DNA from: Gemmobacter sp. 24YEA27
GTDB lineage: Bacteria > Pseudomonadota > Alphaproteobacteria > Rhodobacterales > Rhodobacteraceae
DNA length: 64,000 bases
NCBI RefSeq assembly: GCF_030052995.1
Contig: NZ_JASJPW010000001.1
Location: 3,090,001-3,154,000, forward strand
Direction: 5' to 3'
The notes beneath the pieces were generated by a model. It saw only the letters and a list, made by a program, of their open reading frames with translations, was not told the origin of the DNA and did not search any database. Positions 18,652 to 28,193 of the stretch are shown here, in pieces; within the stretch, counting starts at the first letter, position 1; every line of letters starts with the position of its first letter. The translations under genes and the position numbers were made by a program.

Positions 18652-19371
18652 TCAGGCCTTCAGGGTTGCGAGGGCGGTGGCAAGGTCGATGGCGCCATCA
18701 TAGAGCGCACGGCCCGAGATGGCACCGGCGATCACGCCGGTATCGCGCAGCTGGATCAGATCTTCCATCCGGCTGACACCGCCCGAAGCGATCACCGGGA
18801 TCGAGACGGCACGGGCAAGCGCTTCGGTCGCGGTGATATTCGGGCCCTGCATCGCGCCGTCGCGATCGATATCGGTGTAGATAATGGCGGCGACCCCGGC
18901 ATCCTCGAAGCTTTTCGCGAGATCGGTGACCTGGACGGTGGTTTCTTCGGCCCAGCCCTTGGTCGCGACAAACCCCTTACGGGCGTCGATGCCGACCGCG
19001 ACCTGGCCCGGGAAGGCGCGGGCTGCCTCGCGTACGAGGTCAGGATTTTCGACCGCGACGGTGCCAAGGATCACCCGCGAAAGACCTTTTTCCAGCCACA
19101 TCGCGATGGTCGCCATGTCGCGGATACCGCCGCCAAGCTGGGCGGGAACCCTGATCCGGGCGAGGATTGCCTCGACCGCTGCCGCATTGACCGGCTGTCC
19201 GGCGAAGGCGCCGTTCAGATCGACGAGATGCACCCATTCACAGCCGGCGGTCTCGAATTTCGCAGCCTGGGCGGCGGGATCATCGCCGAAGACGGTGGCG
19301 GCGGACATCTCTCCGCGCAGGAGGCGCACACATTGGCCGTCCTTCAGGTCGATGGCGGGATAGAGGATCAT
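18652..19371 (-). CDS. hisA: ProFAR isomerase HisA
   Basis: Isomerises ProFAR to PRFAR in histidine synthesis. 239 aa from ATG 19371 ('[17 protein letters not shown]'); an ATG six codons upstream is possible but the family begins at [12 protein letters not shown]-barrel marks include catalytic Asp in 'PAIDLKDG' and Asp in '[14 protein letters not shown]', plus the phosphate loops 'LGGGIRD' and 'ASGGVS'. It lies upstream of hisF on the same strand, separated by the 109-base repeat-containing gap. Confidence 0.95.
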   Translation of the reverse strand: MILYPAIDLKDGQCVRLLRGEMSAATVFGDDPAAQAAKFETAGCEWVHLVDLNGAFAGQPVNAAAVEAILARIRVPAQLGGGIRDMATIAMWLEKGLSRVILGTVAVENPDLVREAARAFPGQVAVGIDARKGFVATKGWAEETTVQVTDLAKSFEDAGVAAIIYTDIDRDGAMQGPNITATEALARAVSIPVIASGGVSRMEDLIQLRDTGVIAGAISGRALYDGAIDLATALATLKA

Positions 19372-19807
19372 GGGCCCGGGCTCCGTCATGCTGGCATCAT
19401 CGGTCCTTTGGCACGGGCGGGGCCGGAAGGGAAGGCCCAGGCCCGCGACCAGAGACCATCACCGGCCCTGCCCCGGCCTCCCGCCACGTCAGGTTTGATA
19501 TGCCCGGGGCTTCGCCGGAGGTCTGTCTGAATTCAGGGGGCGAGTTTTCAGCGCAGGAGGAGACTGCAACGAGACCTGTCGCGCGGCCTTTATCATACCA
19601 GCAGGCAGTGGCCGCCTGATCGCGGAACGACCTGTAACTCCGGGATGCAGCTGCGCGGCAAAAGCCTCGCAATCAGGGGCCGTGTTCAGGAAATCTGCCG
19701 TGATTGTTGCACATGCCCCCGGGTGTCGGGAACCGGATCGGAGTGTAAGGCACCTGGATGTACGAGAAGCGGGCCTGTTACACCCCGCGACAGTTTAAGG
19801 CCGCAGC
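19372..19807. other. 436-base gap between hisA and hisH without a supported gene
   Basis: No reading frame here has convincing protein character in any frame. G+C is slightly lower than in flanking genes around 19550-19760. A decayed gene is possible, because some relatives carry a small gene at this point in the his cluster, but nothing recognisable remains. Confidence 0.4.
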
Positions 19808-20449
19808 TCAGGGTTTCCAGGCGAGGAAGTTCGCGATGATCCTGAGGCCGGTGGCGGCGCTTTTCTCGGGGTGGAACTGGGTCCCGAAAATATTGTCGCG
19901 CCCGACAATCGCGGTCACATCGCCCGCGTAATCCACCCAGGCGATGCGGTTTTCCGCCGAGGCCGTGCGAAATTGCCAGGAATGAACGAAATAGGCATGA
20001 TCCCCGCTGTTCACACCTGACAGCACCAGATGCGGTCGGTCGATCTGCAGATCGTTCCAGCCCATATGCGGCACTTTCAGCGCGGGATCAGCCGGCGAAA
20101 TCCGCCCGACCTCGCCCCGGATCCAGTCAAATCCGGGGGTTTCGCCATGTTCAAACCCGCGCGAGGCCAGCATCTGCATACCGATGCAAATGCCAAAAAA
20201 CGGCCGCGCCCGGGTGATCACCGCCTCTTCAATTGCCTCAAACAGCCCGTCTTTTGCGGCGAGCGCCCTGCGGCAGGACGGGAAAGCCCCGTCGCCTGGC
20301 AAGACGATACGCGACGCGCGCAGGACATCCTCGGGCCGCGATGATACGATGATCGCGCCGGCCCCGGTCTCATCGGCCATACGCTGAAACGCCTTGGCGG
20401 CGGAATGGAGGTTGCCGCTGTCGTAATCCACCAGAACGGTCAGGGTCAT
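19808..20449 (-). CDS. hisH: Imidazole glycerol phosphate synthase glutaminase subunit HisH
   Basis: Class I glutamine amidotransferase that feeds ammonia to HisF. 213 aa from ATG 20449, the family length. The catalytic Cys lies in 'FFGICIGMQMLASRG', the catalytic His/Glu near the end in 'FGTQFHPEKSAATG', and the N-terminal 'VLVDYDSGNLHS' is typical. GGAG precedes the start. It is separated from hisB upstream by the two-hairpin element at 20480-20524. Confidence 0.95.
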   Translation of the reverse strand: MTLTVLVDYDSGNLHSAAKAFQRMADETGAGAIIVSSRPEDVLRASRIVLPGDGAFPSCRRALAAKDGLFEAIEEAVITRARPFFGICIGMQMLASRGFEHGETPGFDWIRGEVGRISPADPALKVPHMGWNDLQIDRPHLVLSGVNSGDHAYFVHSWQFRTASAENRIAWVDYAGDVTAIVGRDNIFGTQFHPEKSAATGLRIIANFLAWKP

Positions 20450-20479
20450 AGGAGCACTCCCGCGGTCAAAGGGCGCAAA

Positions 20480-20524
20480 CCGGAGTTTTGCAAAACTCCG
20501 GCCAAATTTCTTGCAAGAAATTTG
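20480..20524. repeat. Two-hairpin intergenic element, copy 1
   Basis: Two adjacent palindromes: 20480-20501 (stem CCGGAGTTTT, centre GC) and 20503-20524 (stem CAAATTTCTT, centre GC). The second copy at 28145-28190 has the same two-stem layout with different but still complementary bases. It lies between hisB and hisH inside the operon, so it may tune mRNA stability between the two genes. Confidence 0.8.
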
Positions 20525-20546
20525 CGGCGCGCACAGGGCACCCGTG

Positions 20547-21134
20547 TCACAGCGCACCCTTGGTCGAAGGCAGGACCCCCGCCATGCGCGGATCCGGTTC
20601 CACCGCCTCGCGCAGCGCACGCGCGACCGCCTTGAAACTGGCTTCGGCGATGTGATGGCTGTTGATCCCGTGAAGGCGGTCGACATGCAGCGTGATGCCG
20701 CCATGGGTCGAGAGCGCCTGGAAGAACTCGCGCACGAGTTCCGTATCGAAGGTGCCGATCTTCTGGCTGGGGAAATCGACATTCCACACAAGGTATGGCC
20801 GCGCCGACAGATCCAGCGCCGCCGCCACCTGTGTGTCATCCATTGCAAGCCCGAAATGGCCGTAGCGCCGGATCCCTTTTTTGTCGCCAAGCGCCTTTAC
20901 CAGAGCCTGGCCGAGCGCGATGCCGGTATCTTCGACCGTATGATGGTCATCGACATGCAGATCACCCTCTGCCCGCACCGTGATATCGATCAGCGAATGG
21001 CGCGCCAGCTGGTCGAGCATATGGTCAAAGAACCCGACACCGGTCCGGCAGTCATAGCGACCGGTACCGTCGAGATTAATCTCGACCTCGATCCCGGTTT
21101 CCGCCGTTTTGCGGCTTATCGTGGCCTTGCGCAT
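20547..21134 (-). CDS. hisB: Imidazoleglycerol-phosphate dehydratase HisB
   Basis: Mn-dependent dehydration of IGP to imidazole acetol phosphate. 195 aa from ATG 21134, which follows GGGAGG; a longer upstream reading would run through the tRNA-Gly gene and is rejected. Both metal-binding repeats are present: 'HDQ'-like '[13 protein letters not shown]' and '[15 protein letters not shown]' in the first half, '[17 protein letters not shown]' in the second. It is monofunctional (no phosphatase domain). First gene of this his run. Confidence 0.95.
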   Translation of the reverse strand: MRKATISRKTAETGIEVEINLDGTGRYDCRTGVGFFDHMLDQLARHSLIDITVRAEGDLHVDDHHTVEDTGIALGQALVKALGDKKGIRRYGHFGLAMDDTQVAAALDLSARPYLVWNVDFPSQKIGTFDTELVREFFQALSTHGGITLHVDRLHGINSHHIAEASFKAVARALREAVEPDPRMAGVLPSTKGAL

Positions 21135-21242
21135 CTCATCTGCCTCCCGCGGTCTTTGCGGCAGGGAATAGTCGCCCCTCACCCGCGCGGCAAGGGTGTG
21201 AAATGCAAAAGGGCGCCCTGAGGCGCCCTTTGCTTTCCGAAC

Positions 21243-21317
21243 TGGAGCGGGCGAGGCGATTCGAACGCCCGACCCTAACCTTGGCAAGGTTATGCTCTAC
21301 CCCTGAGCTACGCCCGC
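21243..21317 (-). tRNA. tRNA-Gly (anticodon GCC)
   Basis: The reverse complement folds as a full cloverleaf: acceptor GCGGGCG pairing with CGCCCGC, D-arm GCTC-AGGGGTA-GAGC, anticodon arm with loop reading GCC, and T-arm with GTTCGAATC. The discriminator base is U and CCA is encoded (TGG at 21243-21245 on the plus strand). It lies upstream of hisB, separated by about 110 bases. Confidence 0.96.
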
Positions 21318-21452
21318 ACCGTTTCGGTGAACGGGGATTTAGGCGAAGCGCCCGGCCACCGCAAGAGAAAAATTCCGTCTTGCGGCTTCGGCGATGCTTT
21401 TCTTCCGCATGAGGAAAACACCCCCGGTCTTCCGTCTGAGAAAACGCATCGG

Positions 21453-21470
21453 GGGGCCGGCGCCCCCCCG
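21453..21470 (-). terminator. Probable terminator of pyc
   Basis: A 7 bp all-G/C stem (21453-21459 with 21464-21470) with loop CGGC lies 15 bases past the pyc stop. On the minus strand it is followed by a short TTTT after six bases. Confidence 0.5.
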
Positions 21471-21484
21471 CCAGATGACCAGGT

Positions 21485-24400
21485 TCACTCCAGCTCGATC
21501 AGCAGGTCCTTCGCTTCGATCTGCACACCGGGGCTGACATGGATCGCCTTCACCGTGGCCTCGCGGTCGGCATGAAGCCCGGTTTCCATCTTCATCGCCT
21601 CAATCGTCAGCAGGAGATCCCCTGCCCTGACCTTTTGCCCCAGACTCACCGCAACGCTCGCGACCGAGCCCGGCATCGGTGCACCGATATGGGCGGGGTT
21701 GCCATCGACTGCCTTGGGGCGCGCCGCTGTCTTCGCCTTCACCGCGCGGTTCGGCACCCGGATCGTACGGGGCTGGCCGTTCAGTTCGAAAAAGACCTTC
21801 ACCTCGCCCGCGTCATCCACCTCGCCCAGCGTCAGGAAGCGGATCTCCAGCGTCTTGCCCGGGTCGATCTCGACCGCGATTTCTTCGCCAGGCTCCATCC
21901 CGTAGAAAAAAGCCCGCGTCGGCAGGGTGCGCACGGGGCCGTAAACCCGGTGGCGGTTCATGTAGTCGAGGAAAACCTTCGGATACATCAGATAGCCGTT
22001 CAGATCCTCGTCATCGATCTTCATGCCACCAAGCTCGGCCGAGACCTTCGCGCGGGTCTCTTCCAGATCCACGGGCGGCAGGAGCGCGCCGGGGCGTTCG
22101 GTCAAAGGTTTCTCGCCTTTCAGCACCTTTTTCAGGATGCCCTGCGGCCAGCCCTGATAGGGCTGCCCCAGATTGCCCCTGAGCATATCGACAACCGAAT
22201 CGGGGAAGGCCACATCGGTGCCCGGATCCTCGACCTGGGTGCGGGTCAGACCCTGGGCCACCATCATCAGCGCCATGTCCCCGACCACCTTGGACGAGGG
22301 CGTCACCTTGACGATATCGCCGAACATCTGGTTCGCATCGGCATAGGATTGCGCAACCTCGGGCCAGCGGTCTTCCAGACCAAGCGAACGCGCCTGGGCC
22401 TTGAGATTGGTGAACTGGCCCCCGGGCATCTCATGCAGCCAGACCTCCGAGGCCGGCGCCGCCGTGCCCGATTCAAACGCGGCATATTGCGCCCGGACAT
22501 GTTCCCAGTAATTCGACATCTCGCGCACGGCCCCGATATCAAGACCGGTGTCGCGCTCGGTGTGGCGCAGGGCCTCGACGATAGACCCAAGGCAGGGCTG
22601 CGAGGTGCCACCCGAAAACGCATCCATCGCCGCGTCAATCGCATCGACGCCCGCATCACAGGCCGCGAGCACCGTCGCCGCCGATGCGCCGGAGGTGTCA
22701 TGGGTGTGGAAATGCACCGGCAGGCCGATCTCCTGCTTGAGCGTCTTGATCAGCACCCTGGCGGCCGCAGGCTTCAGCAGCCCCGCCATATCCTTCAGCC
22801 CCAGCACATGGGCGCCGGCGGCTTTCAACTCATTCGCGCGCCCGACATAGTATTTCAGATCATATTTCGACCGGTCCGGGTCAAGCATATCGCCGGTATA
22901 GCAGATCGTGCCCTCGCAGAGCTTGTTCGCCTCCAGCACCGCATCCATCGCGACGCGCATGTTTTCGACCCAGTTCAGGCTGTCGAACACGCGGAACACA
23001 TCGACGCCGGTCTCGGCGGCCTGTTTCACGAAGGACTGGACGACATTATCCGGATAATTCGTGTAACCGACCCCGTTCGAGGCGCGCAGCAGCATCTGCG
23101 TCATCAGGTTCGGCATCGCGGCCCGCAGGTCGCGCAGCCGCTGCCAGGGGCATTCCTGCAGGAAGCGGTAAGCCACATCAAAGGTCGCCCCCCCCCAGCA
23201 TTCAACCGAGAAGAGCTGCGGCAGATTGGCCGCATAGGCCGGGGCCGCCTTGATCATGTCGATCGAGCGCATCCGCGTCGCCAGGAGCGACTGATGTCCA
23301 TCGCGCATCGTGGTGTCGGTCAGCAGCACCTGGGTCTGCGCCTTCATCCAGTCGGCGACGGCCTGCGGGCCCTTTTGTTCCAGAAGGTTGCGGGTGCCGT
23401 AGCTTGCCTGAACATCACGGACGACCGGCGCTTTCGGCGCCTTCGCCTCTGCCGGTTTGGCGCGACCATTGGTCTCGGGGTGACCATTGACCGAGATATC
23501 GGCGAGATAGGTCAGGATCTTGGTTGCCCGGTCCTGACGCATCTTGAAGCTGAAAAGGTCCGGCGTCGTGTCGATGAACTTCGTCGTATAGGAACTGTCG
23601 AGGAAGGTCGGGTGCTTGAGCAGATTGATGACGAATTCGATATTGGTCGCCAGACCGCGGATGCGGAATTCGCGCAGCGCCCGGTCCATCCGTGACAGCG
23701 CCTTTTCCGGCGTCTGGGCATGGGCGGTGACCTTCACCAGCAGACTGTCATAATAGCGCGTGATCACGCCGCCGGCATAAGCAGTGCCGCCATCAAGCCG
23801 GATGCCGTTGCCGGTGGCCGAGCGATAGGCCGTCAGGCGGCCATAATCCGGGATGAAATTGTTCAGCGGATCTTCGGTCGTCACCCGGCATTGCAGCGCG
23901 TGGCCGTTCAGCTTCACCTCGGCCTGGCTGGCCACCCCGGTCGCTTCGGGAAGCGATTTGCCTTCTTCGATGAGGATCTGGGCCTGAACGATGTCGATAC
24001 CGGTGACTTCCTCGGTGACGGTATGTTCAACCTGGACGCGCGGGTTCACTTCGATGAAGTAGAATTCCTGGCTGTCCATATCCATCAGGAATTCGACCGT
24101 GCCGGCGCATTCGTAATTGACATGTTTGCAGATGCGGCGCGCCATTTCGCAGACCGCTTCGCGCTGTTCCTGGCTCAGATAGGGTGCCGGGGCGCGTTCG
24201 ACCACCTTCTGGTTGCGGCGCTGCACGGTGCAGTCACGCTCCCACAGGTGCCAGACATTGCCTTGCTTATCGCCAAGGATCTGTACCTCGACATGGCGGG
24301 CGCGGAGAATCATTTTCTCCAGATAGCCTTCGCCATTGCCGAAAGCGGCCTCGGCCTCACGCCGGCCTTCCAGCACTTTGGCCTCAAGTTCGTCTTCCGA

Positions 24401-24925
24401 ATTGATCGGCCGCATGCCGCGACCGCCGCCGCCCCAGGAGGCTTTCAGCATCAAAGGATAGCCGACCTCACCCGCCTGTTTGCGAATGAGCGCCATGTCG
24501 TCGCCCAGCACCTCGGTCGCCGGGATAACGGGCACGCCCGCCTCAACCGCGACCTTGCGGGCCGAGGCCTTGTCGCCAAGCGCGCGCATGGTTTCCGCGC
24601 GCGGCCCGATAAAGGTGATGCCAGCAGCATCGCAAGCCTCGACGAAATCGGGGTTTTCCGACAAAAGCCCATAGCCCGGATGGATCGCATCCGCACCCGA
24701 GAGCCGTGCGACCCGGATGATTTCCGGGATCGAGAGATAGGCGCCGACCGGGCTCATACCCTTGCCAATCAGATAGGCCTCATCTGCCTTGAACCGGTGC
24801 AGCGAGAGCTTGTCCTCTTCTGCATAGACGGCGACCGTCTTCTTCCCCATTTCATTGGCAGCACGCATCGCACGGATCGCGATTTCACCGCGATTGGCGA
24901 TAAGGATTTTGCGAAATTCGGGCAT
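21485..24925 (-). CDS. pyc: Pyruvate carboxylase
   Basis: Biotin-dependent anaplerotic enzyme forming oxaloacetate from pyruvate and bicarbonate. 1146 aa from ATG 24925 (MPEFRKILIANRGEIAIR), which has GGGAGG upstream. Domains in order: biotin carboxylase (about 1-460, with ATP-grasp 'KASWGGGGRGMR' and 'FIEVNPRVQVEHTVTE'), carboxyltransferase TIM barrel (about 530-830, 'DTTMRDGHQSLLATRMR' with metal His in 'HFHTHDTSG'), tetramerisation region, and biotinyl domain with the biotin Lys in 'IEAMKMET' close to the C-terminus. Single-chain alpha4 type. It appears monocistronic, ending at a G/C hairpin. Confidence 0.97.
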   Translation of the reverse strand: MPEFRKILIANRGEIAIRAMRAANEMGKKTVAVYAEEDKLSLHRFKADEAYLIGKGMSPVGAYLSIPEIIRVARLSGADAIHPGYGLLSENPDFVEACDAAGITFIGPRAETMRALGDKASARKVAVEAGVPVIPATEVLGDDMALIRKQAGEVGYPLMLKASWGGGGRGMRPINSEDELEAKVLEGRREAEAAFGNGEGYLEKMILRARHVEVQILGDKQGNVWHLWERDCTVQRRNQKVVERAPAPYLSQEQREAVCEMARRICKHVNYECAGTVEFLMDMDSQEFYFIEVNPRVQVEHTVTEEVTGIDIVQAQILIEEGKSLPEATGVASQAEVKLNGHALQCRVTTEDPLNNFIPDYGRLTAYRSATGNGIRLDGGTAYAGGVITRYYDSLLVKVTAHAQTPEKALSRMDRALREFRIRGLATNIEFVINLLKHPTFLDSSYTTKFIDTTPDLFSFKMRQDRATKILTYLADISVNGHPETNGRAKPAEAKAPKAPVVRDVQASYGTRNLLEQKGPQAVADWMKAQTQVLLTDTTMRDGHQSLLATRMRSIDMIKAAPAYAANLPQLFSVECWGGATFDVAYRFLQECPWQRLRDLRAAMPNLMTQMLLRASNGVGYTNYPDNVVQSFVKQAAETGVDVFRVFDSLNWVENMRVAMDAVLEANKLCEGTICYTGDMLDPDRSKYDLKYYVGRANELKAAGAHVLGLKDMAGLLKPAAARVLIKTLKQEIGLPVHFHTHDTSGASAATVLAACDAGVDAIDAAMDAFSGGTSQPCLGSIVEALRHTERDTGLDIGAVREMSNYWEHVRAQYAAFESGTAAPASEVWLHEMPGGQFTNLKAQARSLGLEDRWPEVAQSYADANQMFGDIVKVTPSSKVVGDMALMMVAQGLTRTQVEDPGTDVAFPDSVVDMLRGNLGQPYQGWPQGILKKVLKGEKPLTERPGALLPPVDLEETRAKVSAELGGMKIDDEDLNGYLMYPKVFLDYMNRHRVYGPVRTLPTRAFFYGMEPGEEIAVEIDPGKTLEIRFLTLGEVDDAGEVKVFFELNGQPRTIRVPNRAVKAKTAARPKAVDGNPAHIGAPMPGSVASVAVSLGQKVRAGDLLLTIEAMKMETGLHADREATVKAIHVSPGVQIEAKDLLIELE

Positions 24926-25252
24926 GGCAGACCTCCCCCGGGACTGTTTCTTTGGGGCGCACTCTATGGGCGCTGCACTGCGGCGCAAGGCCGCAGCGCA
25001 GAAAACCTGCAAATTTTGCGAAATATGCAGGCACAGTTTGCAGTTGCAAATCTGTTACCATACGGACGTCGGTGGCCCGGCTGCGCGCCCCGCGGCGGAA
25101 ATGCGCGGACTGTCAGAATCGTTCGTGAATATACCCCGCCAGATCCGGGCGCTTTGCGCGCAGCACTTCAAGGAAATCGCGCTTGCCCAGATGACAGGAG
25201 AAAAGAAGGATCTTTCGGCCAGCCTGCGCGACCAGCTGAAATTGCAGCTTTT

Positions 25253-25498
25253 TCACCTGATGCAGCGCGACCGGCCCGCCGGGACGCAATCACACCGGGG
25301 CGTCAGACCCAGGCTCGTCAGCCCGATCAGCAGCGAAAGCAGCGAGAAGAGCAGCGAAAAGCCGCTGAGAAACCGCAGTTGCATGCTGCCATCGGCAAGC
25401 CGCTTTGCACGGCTGCGGTCGCGCCAGATTTTCCAGATCAGAAACATCATTCCGAAGATGGCGGCGATCACAATCTGGCGAATGATCAATGCTGACAT
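25253..25498 (-). CDS. Small two-helix membrane protein, unknown function
   Basis: An 81 aa product from ATG 25498. Residues 5-24 (IIRQIVIAAIFGMMFLIWKI) form one hydrophobic helix. A basic stretch (WRDRSRAKRLADG) follows, then a second helix (FLSGFSLLFSLLSLLIGL), giving an in-out hairpin with a basic cytoplasmic loop. I do not recognise a family. The last ten residues are Cys/Arg-rich and might be out of frame, given the other frame breaks nearby. It lies divergent to the helicase gene, in a region where other frames carry no better candidate. Confidence 0.5.
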   Translation of the reverse strand: MSALIIRQIVIAAIFGMMFLIWKIWRDRSRAKRLADGSMQLRFLSGFSLLFSLLSLLIGLTSLGLTPRCDCVPAGRSRCIR

Positions 25499-25632
25499 AG
25501 TCCCTGACATTTCCCCGCATCCGATCCGGACAGGCTTGCGGGTCCGGGCGGCGGATTTGTGGCATGATGCAGGCAACTGGCCCCTGCCTCGCAATTGCTT
25601 GCGCAAAAAGCGTTGATTTGCGGGGACCTCCG

Positions 25633-25647
25633 GAACATTCCTTGAAC
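25633..25647 (+). promoter_or_regulatory. LexA (SOS) box upstream of the UvrD/PcrA helicase
   Basis: GAAC (25633-25636), seven bases, GAAC (25644-25647): exactly the direct-repeat operator of alphaproteobacterial LexA (GTTC-N7-GTTC on the other strand). The second half-site overlaps TTGAAC (25643-25648), a plausible -35, with TAAATT (25665-25670) as -10 after 16 bases. LexA would block this promoter, and the helicase start is 31 bases past the box. Confidence 0.75.
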
Positions 25648-25677
25648 ATCCGAAACACGCAGGCTAAATTTGACCTT

Positions 25678-28121
25678 ATGGACCACTGGGATGATCACGA
25701 AGCCTTCGAGGCAGCAGCAGCCCCTGTCCCGCTTTCGCAGCGGGCACTCGCGGCACGTCCGAAACCTTATCTCGACGGGCTGAACCCGGCGCAGCTAGAG
25801 GCTGTGCTGACGCTGGACGGGCCGGTCCTGATGCTAGCGGGGGCCGGCACCGGCAAGACCAGGGCGCTGACGGCGCGAATCGTGCATCTCATGCGCGAGG
25901 GGCGTGCGCGCAGCAATGAGATCCTTGCGGTGACATTCACCAACAAAGCCGCGCGCGAGATGAAATCCCGCGTCGAGGTGATGAACCAATCCGAAAGCGG
26001 CATGCCCTGGATGGGCACCTTCCACTCGCTCAGCGTCAAGATCCTGCGCCGCCATGCGGAACTCGCGGGGCTGAAGCCGAGTTTCACCATTCTCGACACC
26101 GATGATCAGCTGCGCCTGCTGAAACAGCTGATCCAGGCCGCGAATATGGATGACAAGCGCTGGCCGCCCCGGATGCTGGCCGGTCTGATCGACACCTGGA
26201 AGAACCGCGCCTGGACCCCGGACAAAGTGCCCTCCTCGGAAGCCGGCGCCTATGACAATAAAGGCACCGAACTATACGCCCAGTATCAGGACCGGCTGCG
26301 CACCCTGAACGCCTGCGATTTCGGCGATCTGCTCTTGCATTGCGTGACGATCTTCCGCGCGCATCCCGATGTTCTGGCGCAGTATCAGCGCTGGTTTAAA
26401 TATATCCTCGTCGATGAATATCAGGATACCAATGTCTGCCAGTATCTCTGGCTGCGCCTCCTGGCCCAGGGCCATCAGAATATCTGCTGTGTCGGCGATG
26501 ACGATCAGTCGATCTATGGCTGGCGCGGGGCCGAGGTCGGCAATATCCTGAAATTCGAAAAGGATTTCCCCGGCGCCAAGGTGATCCGGCTGGAGCAGAA
26601 TTACCGCTCCACCCCGCATATCCTGGCGGCGGCCTCGGCGGTGATCCGGGGCAATGCCAACCGGCTTGGCAAGACGCTCTGGACCGAAGCCGAAGAAGGC
26701 GAGAAGGTCCGCCTCACCGGCTATTGGGATGGCGAGGAAGAGGCGCGTGCGATCGGCGAAGAGATCGAGGCATTGGCCGGGGAACACGCGGACATCTCCC
26801 GGTCGGGCTGAATTCCCAGGCGATCCTGGTGCGGGCCTCGCATCAGATGCGCGCCTTCGAGGACCGCTTCCTGACCATCGGCCTGCCCTACCGCGTGATT
26901 GGCGGCCCGCGCTTTTACGAGCGCCAGGAGATCCGCGACGCGATGGCCTATTTCCGCCTCGCAGTCTCGCCCGAGGATGATCTCGCCTTTGAACGCGTGG
27001 TGAACCTGCCCAAACGCGGGCTTGGCGATAAGGCGACAGCATCCATCCGGGCCGAGGCGCGGCGGATCGGCATGAGCCAGCAGGAGGGCGCGCGCTCGCT
27101 GATCCAGGCGGGGGGCATCGGCGGCAAAGGTGCGGGGCAGCTGCGGCAATTCATTGAAGGCATCGACCGCTGGCATGAGGCGGTCCTGACCACGCGGCCC
27201 GATACCGCTGATCAGGTGATCGAGCCACTCCTGCCGGACACACCGCCCGAAAGCACTTCGGGCCATGTGCGGCTGGCTGAGATCATTCTGGAGGAATCCG
27301 GTTATATCTCGATGTGGCAGAATGCTGAGAAAGATAAGAACCCGGATGCCGAGGGGCGGCTGGAAAACCTCAAGGAACTGGTAAAGGCGCTGGAACAGTT
27401 CGACAGCCTTCAGGGCTTTTTGGAACATGTCGCGCTGGTGATGGAGAATGACAGCGAAGAGGCCGCCGAGAAGGTCTCGATCATGACGCTGCACGGGGCC
27501 AAGGGGCTGGAATTCCCGGCGGTCTTCCTGCCCGGATGGGAGGAAGGGCTGTTCCCCAGCCAGCGCAGCATGGACGAATCCGGTCAAAAAGGCATCGAGG
27601 AAGAACGCCGCCTCGCCTATGTCGGCATCACTCGGGCCGAAGAGCTGTGCTATATCTCTTTCGCCTCGAACCGCCGGGTCTACGGGCAATGGCAAAGCCA
27701 GTTGGCCTCGCGCTTTGTCGATGAACTGCCGGTCGCGGATGTGGATGTGCTGACGCCGCCCGGACTGATGGGCGGCGGCTATGGCGCGGCGGCGGGTGGC
27801 GGTTTTGGGGGCGGCGGCTTTGGTTCGGATGTCGAGGCCCGGGCGACCAAAGCCGATGTCTATAACTCGCCGGGCTGGCGCCGGCTGCAAAGTAATGCCG
27901 GCCCGCGCCCGGCCACGCCGCGCCGCCAGGTGACGATTGATCTGGAGGTTCTTGCCGGTTTTTCAGTGGGCGACAGGGTGTTCAATCAGAAATTCGGCTA
28001 TGGCAGAATTCTCGATATGGAAGCCGATACATTTGAAGTCGAATTCGAGAAAGCCGGTGTGAAACATGTGAAAGCCGGCTTCGTGACTGCCGCCAGTGCG
28101 GATGATGAAGTCCCCTTCTGA
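25678..28121 (+). CDS. UvrD/PcrA-family DNA helicase, frameshifted
   Basis: SF1A 3'-5' helicase acting in repair and replication-fork processing; 814 aa once repaired. Motifs in order: Q-motif 'LNPAQLEAV', Walker A 'GAGTGKT', 'TFTNKAAREMK', Walker B 'LVDEYQDTN', 'GDDDQSIYGWRGA', 'LEQNYRS', then 'VSIMTLHGAKGLEFPAVF' and 'RRLAYVGITRAEE'. The frame breaks at G run 26805-26807; one more G joins '...DISRSG' to 'LNSQAILVRAS'. The C-terminus has a Gly-rich linker and a Tudor-like end ('GDRVFNQKFGYGRI'), as in PcrA, where it binds RNA polymerase. ATG 25678 is the first ATG after the LexA-controlled promoter and lacks a strong ribosome site. Confidence 0.92.
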
Positions 28122-28144
28122 TCAGGCTTCCCATCATTGGCGCA

Positions 28145-28190
28145 GCCGGAATTTTCCAAAATTCCGGCCCGATTTCTTTGAAGAAATCGG
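28145..28190. repeat. Two-hairpin intergenic element, copy 2
   Basis: Two adjacent hairpins: 28145-28168 (arms GCCGGAATTTT and complement, loop CC) and 28169-28190 (arms CCGATTTCTT and complement, loop TG). Same architecture as 20480-20524, with paired substitutions in both arms. It sits between the convergent helicase and BenE genes and could end both transcripts. Confidence 0.8.
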
Positions 28191-28193
28191 CGC

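Noticed and set aside
21135..21287. N-terminal extension of HisB
   Set aside because: The extension would be encoded by the tRNA-Gly gene; ATG 21134 has a good ribosome site and matches the family start.
21539..23695. A 718-codon open frame on the plus strand opposite pyc
   Set aside because: Antisense shadow of pyruvate carboxylase; composition typical of a reversed high-G+C gene.
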